Origin: a virus
DNA: 48,158 bases
IMG/VR virus record: IMGVR_UViG_3300021963_000202
Span: 1 to 48,158 of that record
Reading direction: 5' to 3' (one strand)
This document shows positions 40,787 through 48,140 of this stretch, one piece after another. The notes under the pieces are model-generated. The model saw nothing but the letters and a program-made list of their open reading frames with translations. It was not told the DNA's origin and did no database searches. The stretch's first letter is position 1. Each line of letters begins with the position of its first letter. The translations under genes and the position numbers were made by a program.

Positions 40787-43700
40787 TTACGGCGCAGGAG
40801 CGTTTTTAAGTTGATTTCTGTAGGATGTTAACAGCGGAGTCAGGTAAGCGTCGCTTTCAACAATCTTCACCGGCTTAAGGTAGTTCTGCAGGAAGTCCAA
40901 CACGCCAATTTCGTACGAAGAAGGGGCGGTGTTTCCGGTAGCGCGGCCGTTGCCCTTGATCTGGGTGACCACAGGGCCCGCAGCTTCCATCCGCACCTCA
41001 ATCGTATTGACTGGGCGGTTGCGGTTGTCGCGCAGGGTGTACACCCGCATGGTTCCGTCATTGAACTGCTTGTGTTTCTCCGGACCGTACGCGCCGCCCT
41101 TTGCGTAGCCCCCAACAGAGTGCCCAACGTAGGCGCCCTCGGGCACTGTGGCCTCTGCATTTTCAATGCGCTTCCAGGCAAACCCTGAAAGCGGGCCTTC
41201 ACCAAACTGCAGCAAGGGACCGCTGACACCTTCGCTGAAAAACTTGTCCGGCACTCGCTTGCCCGCACGAATGTCCGCGGCCAACGTCTCGCGCTCCAGT
41301 CGCTTGGCGGAGATTTTTGCCGCGCCCCTGACCGCATCCTCAAAGCGAATGTTTTTGAGCTCTCGCTCGGGAATGCTGGCAAGGAACTCGTTGATGCTGC
41401 TCGCGTCAAAAAGTTGCCGCAGCGGTGCATTGGGGCCGCCGGTGCCGTACATGATTTCCCCTTTGTCAAACGCCGTGCGCAGGTTCTGCGGCAGCGCATC
41501 GGGCTGCGGCACCCCCTGAAAGTTCGGATCGCCCAGGCGCGTGCCCGTAGCGGCTTCGTAGTCCGTCAAGATAGACTTGGCGCTGTGGGGCCCGAGTATT
41601 GTGTCTGGAACTTTAGCCGAACGGGTTAAAAACTCTAATGTGGGTTGAGCCTGCGTCACCGGCGTGCCCTGCGCAATCATCCGGTCAATCTCTTGATTGC
41701 GCAGCGCTTCCATAAAATTCTCGCCCTGACGCGAGGGGCTGTACGTGAAATTTGGGTCCATGACGCTTGCAGGATCGCGAACAGGCACCGAACCACGAAT
41801 TTGCGTGAGATCGTCGTAACGCTTGCGCAAGTCGTCAAATGCTTCTGGGTACGCGGGGAAGAACCTGGTTTGGCCCGTCTCTTCATTAACCCGGGTTTTG
41901 CCCAATTTCAATGAATCCAAGGCGTATTTTCTAAAGTCCTTGTTCAGCACCGGCGACTTAATGGTCTGGTCGCGGATGCCGCGATACACCGGGTCGCTTT
42001 CAGTGCCAAACTGCTTGGAAAAATAATTGGCCGCCTTGCTGTTCCAAAAGTTTTCCATGAGCGCCGCGCGGTCCGTGGTGTGCGTCATGTTGGCCAACTG
42101 GTCGCGTGCATCGCGCACGCCGTTGTCCAGGTACGTCCCTATCCAGTCAGAATTTTGATCGCGACGGATCGCAAGGTTAGAGCCCTCTGGCCGGACCGCA
42201 TACGATGCACTTGGCACGGACAACTGGCGGTTGTACTGTTGGAAGTCTTTGGCCAGATCAGAGGCCGCTTGGCCCGCACGCTGCGCGGTCATGACGCCAC
42301 TGCGAACGACCCCTGCAGGGTTGGTCAGGTTGGACAGCAGTTGCCCGGCCGTGTAGAAGCCCTTGTCGGTGGCATCCTTTGGCGGCTCAGGGCGCACCTT
42401 GGCCGCCGTCATCTTCTCCTTGATCCAGTCGCTGCCCATCACGGGCTTGTCGACGTCGTAACCGAGTGGGCGCAGCGCCATGGTGGCAATGTCCACCGGT
42501 GCGCCAGCGATGTCGTAGGGCAGCTCGGTGACGCCCTTGGCCATGTTCACATACGCCTCGCCAGTGTTCAGCGCGCGGCTAATCGGGCCCTCCTTGCGGC
42601 CCTTGCCAGACTTGGGCGTGACAAAGGCCGGGCGGCTGGCCGCGTCCAGTTCTGCGTGGCTGACTTCGCCCTCCTTGGGGCTGCCTTCGGCGCGCTTGAC
42701 AGCGGGTTTGGAGTTGCGTTTGGCAAGGTCTAAAAGAATCATGAATTCGGTTGCCGCCGTTGCGTCCACATGTGGTGGGGCATCATCTGCCGTGGTTGGC
42801 CCCGCGTACTTTCCTATGCCATGGGCAGCAATCTCGTATGGGGTGGCTCGGTAGTCCCTGTTCGCCGCGGCCCACTCCGGGTGGTATTTACGGGCCAGGT
42901 CTGCGCGTCTCCTGCCCTCCCGCATGCCCCCACTGCCTACCAACTTCTTGTAGGCATCAGTGAAAGCATTGCCCTTGCTGAAAATACCAGTCTGCTCACC
43001 GGCCTGCTCTTCAAACTGCCGGTCTACTGCATGCGCCATTTCATGCGCTAGAGTTGATGGCCCAATGGTTTTCTTGTAATCAGAGTCAATGATGTCCTTA
43101 TTGATCTTGATGGTGCCTCGGCCTACCCCTCCAACAAACGGCAACTTCATTGAGCTAAACACTGCGTCAATGTGAGAGGGCATTCTTCCGGTTTCCACGT
43201 CAGGCACCGCGTCCCTTGACTTCAGATATTCCAACATAGCGCGGTAGTCTTCATTCTGCTCCGCCTTGGATTTCGTGCGCTCGATGAAGTCGTTGTCACT
43301 GCCCTTAAAAAGTCTGCTAAAAAAGCCGGGCTCTTCAGCCTTTTTAGCGTCGGACTTTTTTACCTCACCACCCTTCTCAAAGCGCTTCTTGGCCAAGCTG
43401 TTCTTGGTCAAAGCGGGCTTCTCCAAGGTCGGTGCGCCCAGGGTGTTGCGCATCAGGCCGCGGGCCGCGTTTGAGGCTTCCTGCGCCTTGAGCTTGTAGG
43501 CAAGAGCCAGCGCTTCCATCTGCGATCGCGCGCTGTCCTCGCCCTTGAGCTCCGGGACCTGTGCCTTGGCCGACATGAGCGACTCAATGCCCATGGTCAT
43601 TTCCTTGCCGGACTTGGCGCCGCCAGAGGACTTGGCCACGCGCTTGACGCTGACCTCGTTGGGCGATGCCTTCTTGCTGCCCATCAGGTCGGCCATCATT

Positions 43701-45829
43701 TTCTGCGCCGAGCCCAACGGGTCGGTGTTGATGTAGTCTTCCTCGCTGGCCTCGCCGCCTTCTGCATAGCGTTTGGGCTCGTAACTGCTGTACCAGTCGG
43801 CCTGAGGCATCTTGTCCTGCAACTGCTTGGAGTACTCTTGGCTGTAGTAGAACTTGCGCTTGGCGGCTTCTTCCTGTTGAGCCCTTTGCGCGTCCCTGGT
43901 TCTTTTGAAGAACGCCAATTCCCCCGACGAAGTTGCTGGCGGCTCCGGCTCGGGCTCTGGTAAGACCGAGGTACTGCCCCCGAACAACTTAGCAAACGGG
44001 CCGGGCTTGGTCGGCGCTGGCGCGGCCGGTGCCGGTTGGGCAAAGTTTTCCATCCGCTTCTGGAAGACGCTGAAGCGGTTTTTTGCGCTGTTGGGGTCCG
44101 CCACCTCGCCGCCTTCTGCAAACAACATTGGCGCAGCCGGTGCATAAATGCGGTTGCCCAAGCGGTCAGTGATGAAACCCGCGTTATCCTGGCCGCCCAG
44201 CATCGTCGGCGACAGGTTCTTGTTTGCCCCAATCGCGCCCATGGTGATCTTGCCAGGCTCCAACGGCATGTCCGGCGAGCCAATAGCTCGCGTGCCAGGG
44301 CTGATGCCCTGGCTGGGGGCAGGAGGTGCCATGCCAAAGAAGTTGCCAGGGCTTGTTGCTGGGCTGCCCCCAAAGGTGGGCATTGTTGGCACCGAAATAC
44401 CGCCGGTGGGGATGCTAGGCTGGGCAGGCGTCGCTGCCTTTGGCGGCTGCATCGTGTAGTCCTTTACCCCCGCTTCCCTCGCAGCGCGGGGGCTGCTGTA
44501 CATCTTGCCGTCCGGACCATAAACAACGACCTGTATGTCAATGATGCCGTCGTCTACGCGAGACGGTGGGGAAATGCCCCCTGGCCCGGGGACCGCGGGC
44601 CGCGGTGCGGGAGCCGGGGTTCTTGCGCTCGGGGGCACCGGGGTCGGTGTCAAACCCGGTTTGGTGGTACGGTCCAGAGGGGGCAGCCCCACAATCTGCC
44701 GCATGATGTCCTCGGCACTTTGCTTGTCGCCTACCTTGAGCTTTGCGATTGCATCAGAGAGCTCCGGCGCCTTTGGCTTTGGAAGAGCCTCCAATTGGTC
44801 TTTGGCCGTGCTTATGGCCGGAGCAGGAGCAGGGGTTAGAACCGGAGCCGGAGCTGGCGCTGCCATGACAGGGGCGGAGACCTTTTCTGCAACAGGAATT
44901 GGTGCAGGGGCGGGGGCTGGCGCTGGTGCAGGAGCTGGTGCGGGAGCGGAGCGGCCGCGGCCAAAAATCCTGCCCAAAATCCCACTTTTAAACTCCGGCA
45001 ATCCCGTTGAAGGGTTGATGGTGCCAGAGCCGCCCATCTGCTTGAGCAGCGCTACCGACTCAGGCGACAGATAAGCCAGCAGCTCATCGCCACCGCGCCC
45101 GGCTGCCGCTACGCGGTCCACGGCCTCCATGACCTGCTCTCGACTCATCCGGCTGTTGGTGCCGAGCTCCTGAAGGATGCCGTCCAATGTCTCGTTGTCA
45201 TCACGTTCCACTGGACCCCCTTCCGCCATGAACCTGCCGGCCACGGACATTGAACCAAAATTAAACCGATCGGGGTTGCTGGCCACATCAATGGCCACTG
45301 CCCTGCTTGCTGCGTCCTTTTGCGCCCGCTGGGCAGCAGCCTGCTGATAGGCCTTGACGTCTTCTTCTTTGAAAGGCACCTTAGGCGCCTCCATAGTAAA
45401 CGCCCCAGGCTCAGTGGGAGCGCTCATCCCAAACGCCTTGAGTGTGGGCTCTGATGGTCCGGCATAGTCCTCGGTCCGCGGTCCGGCATTCCAGGTCTCC
45501 ACCGCCTTGACGTATGCGTTGTACTCGTTCTGGTACGGGTTGTAGACTTCTTCGTTGTATTTCTGCGCAGCCGTGTTGTAGGCTTCTACCTGGCCCTTGT
45601 ACGGGTTGTAGACTTCTTCGTTGTACTTGGTCAAGGCGTCGTTGTAGGCCTGACGCTGGGCCTCATACGCATCCAGCTCTTTCTGGCGCTGTTCCAGGTA
45701 GGCCTTGTCAGAGCCACGGAGAAAGGCCCGCTGACCGGGAAGAGCAATGCCGCCGATGGCAAAGTTTTGGACAGGCTCCGGCTCGTAGCCCTCGCTCATC
45801 TGGTTTGGAGACAGATATTGTTCGTCCAT
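40787..45829 (-). CDS. Giant virion protein with zinc-peptidase motif
   Basis: A 1680-aa protein between terminase and portal. In order: coiled-coil repeats with NEEVYNPY (residues 30-110); FMAEGGPV; a GRGGD...GTINPSTGLPEF module (about 240-285); an (AP)n run; an IVGLPP module (about 355-385); several A-x-GG-x-V motifs; a metallopeptidase-like HEMAH site (H929, E930, H933) with a possible third ligand in PYEIAAHG (E999); and a C-terminal domain with GHSVGGY...VYTLRDNRNRP that resembles PcfJ-like domains. Probably carried in the capsid, perhaps as an ejected effector, internal protease or core protein. The ribosome site is GGAG 9 bases before the ATG. Confidence 0.8.
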   Translation of the reverse strand: MDEQYLSPNQMSEGYEPEPVQNFAIGGIALPGQRAFLRGSDKAYLEQRQKELDAYEAQRQAYNDALTKYNEEVYNPYKGQVEAYNTAAQKYNEEVYNPYQNEYNAYVKAVETWNAGPRTEDYAGPSEPTLKAFGMSAPTEPGAFTMEAPKVPFKEEDVKAYQQAAAQRAQKDAASRAVAIDVASNPDRFNFGSMSVAGRFMAEGGPVERDDNETLDGILQELGTNSRMSREQVMEAVDRVAAAGRGGDELLAYLSPESVALLKQMGGSGTINPSTGLPEFKSGILGRIFGRGRSAPAPAPAPAPAPAPAPIPVAEKVSAPVMAAPAPAPVLTPAPAPAISTAKDQLEALPKPKAPELSDAIAKLKVGDKQSAEDIMRQIVGLPPLDRTTKPGLTPTPVPPSARTPAPAPRPAVPGPGGISPPSRVDDGIIDIQVVVYGPDGKMYSSPRAAREAGVKDYTMQPPKAATPAQPSIPTGGISVPTMPTFGGSPATSPGNFFGMAPPAPSQGISPGTRAIGSPDMPLEPGKITMGAIGANKNLSPTMLGGQDNAGFITDRLGNRIYAPAAPMLFAEGGEVADPNSAKNRFSVFQKRMENFAQPAPAAPAPTKPGPFAKLFGGSTSVLPEPEPEPPATSSGELAFFKRTRDAQRAQQEEAAKRKFYYSQEYSKQLQDKMPQADWYSSYEPKRYAEGGEASEEDYINTDPLGSAQKMMADLMGSKKASPNEVSVKRVAKSSGGAKSGKEMTMGIESLMSAKAQVPELKGEDSARSQMEALALAYKLKAQEASNAARGLMRNTLGAPTLEKPALTKNSLAKKRFEKGGEVKKSDAKKAEEPGFFSRLFKGSDNDFIERTKSKAEQNEDYRAMLEYLKSRDAVPDVETGRMPSHIDAVFSSMKLPFVGGVGRGTIKINKDIIDSDYKKTIGPSTLAHEMAHAVDRQFEEQAGEQTGIFSKGNAFTDAYKKLVGSGGMREGRRRADLARKYHPEWAAANRDYRATPYEIAAHGIGKYAGPTTADDAPPHVDATAATEFMILLDLAKRNSKPAVKRAEGSPKEGEVSHAELDAASRPAFVTPKSGKGRKEGPISRALNTGEAYVNMAKGVTELPYDIAGAPVDIATMALRPLGYDVDKPVMGSDWIKEKMTAAKVRPEPPKDATDKGFYTAGQLLSNLTNPAGVVRSGVMTAQRAGQAASDLAKDFQQYNRQLSVPSASYAVRPEGSNLAIRRDQNSDWIGTYLDNGVRDARDQLANMTHTTDRAALMENFWNSKAANYFSKQFGTESDPVYRGIRDQTIKSPVLNKDFRKYALDSLKLGKTRVNEETGQTRFFPAYPEAFDDLRKRYDDLTQIRGSVPVRDPASVMDPNFTYSPSRQGENFMEALRNQEIDRMIAQGTPVTQAQPTLEFLTRSAKVPDTILGPHSAKSILTDYEAATGTRLGDPNFQGVPQPDALPQNLRTAFDKGEIMYGTGGPNAPLRQLFDASSINEFLASIPERELKNIRFEDAVRGAAKISAKRLERETLAADIRAGKRVPDKFFSEGVSGPLLQFGEGPLSGFAWKRIENAEATVPEGAYVGHSVGGYAKGGAYGPEKHKQFNDGTMRVYTLRDNRNRPVNTIEVRMEAAGPVVTQIKGNGRATGNTAPSSYEIGVLDFLQNYLKPVKIVESDAYLTPLLTSYRNQLKNAPAP

Positions 45830-45870
45830 ATGCGACGGCTCCGTGGAAACAGTTCAGGCCATTTTAAGCC

Positions 45871-47328
45871 TCAATAGTACTCCGGCACAAGCTCGCCCTT
45901 GTCCTGCGGCTCGTTGTCGTCAGACTCCAAGCTGATAAAGTTGCCCTGGCGAAAACGCATCATCGCCATGGTGGTGCTATCGACCATGTCGTCGTTGTCC
46001 CCGTTTGGAAAGGCCGCGCATTCCTCAACAAGCTCCTCGGCCCAGTCCGTGTCAGGGGCCCAGACCATCCCGGCCTCAAAGATCGGCGCCACCGCATTGG
46101 CCCGCGAAACCTTGTCGGTGCCGCTCCTGCGCCCGCCAGGTGAATACATGGTCACCGGAATGCTCATCCGGCGCAGCTCCTGCTGAAGCGACGTGCCCGT
46201 GGCCTTGGCCTCGATCAGCACGTTGTCAGGCTGCCAGTGATCGTACTGGTCCTTGGCCACGCGCTTGAGCTCCGGGAAGTCCCAGCGCCCACGCTTGACG
46301 TCGAGCAAGATGATTGACGCCCCAGAGTCCTCGTTCAGGTAGAACACGCCCCAGGTGGTGATCACCGAATAGTCAGCCGTCTCCTTCTTGGAGTACGCCG
46401 TGTCCAACGATTGGATGATGTAGTTCACCACCGGCGGATCGTCCTTTGGCCAGACCTTCCACCACTCGCGCTTCAAGATCGCGCCCTCGTCGTTGGTGGG
46501 CTGCTGCTGGTACATCGCGTTCCACTTCTGCACCGACAACGTGGCCTTGACCCCCTCCAGCTCCTCAATCTTCCAAAAGCCGGGCCATAAGGGTTTACCA
46601 CTAGGCAAGATGGCCGGAAACTCAATGACCTCCCACTGGTCCGCGTTGCGCGATCTCTGCGCCTTGAGCAGCCTCGCCGTCAGGTCCTTCGTGCCCCAGC
46701 GCGTCATCACGATCACGATCGCGCCGCCTGGCTGCAGACGAGTCCTCGGGCCAGAGATGTACCAGTCCCAGGCATTGTCCAAAGCAAGGTCGCTCATCGC
46801 GTCCTGCTCCGAGTGCGGGTCGTCAATGATCAGAACGTCAGCGCCACGGCCAGTCATGGCACCGCCCACGCCAACGGCAAAGTACTCCCCGCCTTTGTTC
46901 GTGTCCCACCGGCCAGCAGCCTTGGAGTCCTGCTTGAGCGCAACATTGGGGAAGATTTCCTTGTAGGTGTCCATGTCCATCAGGTCACGGACCTTCCTGC
47001 CAAAGCGGACGGCGAGCTCGCTGTTGTGGGTCGCTTCAATGGCCTTGGTCCGCGGCTCTCTTCCCATGAGGTAGGCGGGCAGGAGATAGGACGCAAATTC
47101 AGACTTCGTGTGCCGCGGGGGCATGTTGATGATCAGGCGCTTCAAAGTGCCGTTGGCAATGCGGTCAAAGGCGTTGGCCATCTTCTGATGGTGCTCGCCA
47201 AGGATTGCCTCCGGCCAGACGTAGCGCACGAAATCGATGAAGTGAGCACGCGCTTTGTCTTGAGTTTCAAGCTGCGCGAGCCGGTACTCCAGCTTGAGCC
47301 GTTCCGATTCAATTTCGTCAGGGATCAT
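45871..47328 (-). CDS. terL: Terminase large subunit
   Basis: A 485-aa packaging motor and nuclease. The ATPase domain has Walker A-like MPPRHTKSE and Walker B VLIIDDPHSE. The RNase H-like nuclease domain has QSLDTAYSKKETADYS, VLIEAKATG and a C-terminal DMVDS acidic site. It forms the motor on the portal. No small terminase gene is visible upstream, only the parS and repeat region. Ribosome site weak. Confidence 0.95.
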   Translation of the reverse strand: MIPDEIESERLKLEYRLAQLETQDKARAHFIDFVRYVWPEAILGEHHQKMANAFDRIANGTLKRLIINMPPRHTKSEFASYLLPAYLMGREPRTKAIEATHNSELAVRFGRKVRDLMDMDTYKEIFPNVALKQDSKAAGRWDTNKGGEYFAVGVGGAMTGRGADVLIIDDPHSEQDAMSDLALDNAWDWYISGPRTRLQPGGAIVIVMTRWGTKDLTARLLKAQRSRNADQWEVIEFPAILPSGKPLWPGFWKIEELEGVKATLSVQKWNAMYQQQPTNDEGAILKREWWKVWPKDDPPVVNYIIQSLDTAYSKKETADYSVITTWGVFYLNEDSGASIILLDVKRGRWDFPELKRVAKDQYDHWQPDNVLIEAKATGTSLQQELRRMSIPVTMYSPGGRRSGTDKVSRANAVAPIFEAGMVWAPDTDWAEELVEECAAFPNGDNDDMVDSTTMAMMRFRQGNFISLESDDNEPQDKGELVPEYY

Positions 47329-47360
47329 TCAAGGGTCCGTTTCGTTTTGGATTTGCAAAT

Positions 47361-47389
47361 ATTTTGACACGAGTTGAGTTGGTTGACAA
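47361..47389 (-). promoter_or_regulatory. Possible promoter of the late operon
   Basis: On the minus strand TTGTCA (47389-47384) and CAAAAT (47366-47361) are 17 bp apart, about 30 bp ahead of the terL start. The surrounding 50 bp are AT-rich compared with the rest of the non-coding block. Only the -35 box is close to consensus. The palindrome ATTTGCAAAT lies just downstream. Confidence 0.35.
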
Positions 47390-47421
47390 AGGGGGCCCTT
47401 TTTCAAAATGGGGGCCAAAAC

Positions 47422-47437
47422 TGTTTCACGTGAAACC
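47422..47437. promoter_or_regulatory. parS: parS-like ParB-binding site
   Basis: TGTTTCACGTGAAACC matches the bacterial chromosomal parS consensus TGTTTCACGTGAAACA at 15 of 16 positions, including the full 14-bp palindrome core GTTTCACGTGAAAC. It lies about 95 bp upstream of terL in non-coding DNA. No ParA or ParB gene is visible in the window, so host ParB is the likely ligand. In bacteria ParB loads at parS as a CTP-dependent clamp and spreads on adjacent DNA. Confidence 0.88.
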
Positions 47438-47475
47438 TAGCGTGTGAAATCGGGCTAAAGCCTGCGCAGCTTGCA

Positions 47476-47501
47476 CCCGGCCCGTTTTTTTGGGCCCCGG
47501 G
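47476..47501. other. Imperfect GC hairpin with T-rich loop
   Basis: CCCGGCCC and GGGCCCCGGG can pair with a 2-base bulge around a loop of seven Ts. The T-run is in the loop rather than after the stem, so it is not a standard terminator. Confidence 0.35.
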
Positions 47502-47518
47502 GATACGGGGCATGTGAG

Positions 47519-47540
47519 CTGGCGCCTACTTCGGCGCCAG
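47519..47540. other. Perfect 8-bp-stem hairpin
   Basis: CTGGCGCC and GGCGCCAG flank a 6-base loop TACTTC. It stands at the left edge of the dense CCWGG/GGCC repeats. Confidence 0.6.
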
Positions 47541-47687
47541 GGCCCGCGGGCCGCGGCCCGGGCCACCTGGTCGGCGGCCACCAGCACCAGGTCGGCGGCC
47601 ACCAGGTCGGGCGCCTGGTCGGCGGCCACCAGGTCGGGCACCAGGCCACCAGGTACGCGGCCCGCGGGCCACCGCACCAGGTCGGCG

Positions 47688-47713
47688 GTGTTTGTGTCCT
47701 GGTTCACAAACAC
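47688..47713. other. Inverted repeat with CAAACAC core
   Basis: GTGTTTGTG and CACAAACAC are perfect 9-bp arms around 8 bases. The right arm begins CAAACACGG, an element repeated at 47736 and 47917, as might be expected of iteron-like protein-binding sites. Confidence 0.65.
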
Positions 47714-47901
47714 GGGCCACCAGGACATGCATACACAAACACGGGCCACCGCACCAGGCCGGCGGGCCACCAGGTCGGGCCATAGGCCAGGGCTATCGGC
47801 GCCAGGCCGGCGGGCCGGGAAACGGGGCCGGAGCTGGCCAGCTCGGGCGCCTGGCGGTGGCCACCAGGCCGGCGGGCCATAGGCCGGGGCTATCCTGGCC
47901 G

Positions 47902-47921
47902 GTTTGCATGTACATGCAAAC
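47902..47921. other. 20-bp perfect palindrome
   Basis: GTTTGCATGTACATGCAAAC is a perfect 20-bp palindrome of low GC within very GC-rich DNA. Its right end overlaps a CAAACACGG element at 47917-47925. It looks like an operator or a replication-initiator site. Confidence 0.75.
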
Positions 47922-48050
47922 ACGGCCCGCGGGCCACGATACCGCGGGCACGGCCGGCGGCGCCTGGTCGATTGACCAGGGGGCAGGCATGGCCGGCCGG
48001 CGGCCTGGCGGGTTTCGACCAGGTAAGCGGCCGGAGCTCGACCAGGTGGT

Positions 48051-48119
48051 GACCAGGAGCTCGACCAGGCGGTGACCAGGAGCTCGACCAGGCGGTGACC
48101 AGGAGCTCGACCAGGTGGC
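48051..48119. repeat. Three 23-bp tandem repeats
   Basis: Units start at 48051, 48074 and 48097 and each contain two GACCAGG or CGACCAGG elements around the palindrome GAGCTC. The last unit differs slightly at its end, and a partial copy precedes from about 48032. Confidence 0.9.
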
Positions 48120-48140
48120 CGGCCTGGCCACCGATACCCG

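Noticed and set aside
47570-48119. CRISPR-like array in the repeat block
   Set aside because: The repeats are short, irregular or directly tandem without unique spacers of constant length, and no cas genes are present. The nearby nuclease is Cas4-like in fold only.
47490-48131. Open frames on both strands through the GC-rich repeat block
   Set aside because: They arise from stop-poor GC-rich DNA, encode Pro/Gly/Arg/Trp low-complexity peptides, have no ribosome sites and overlap one another in several frames.
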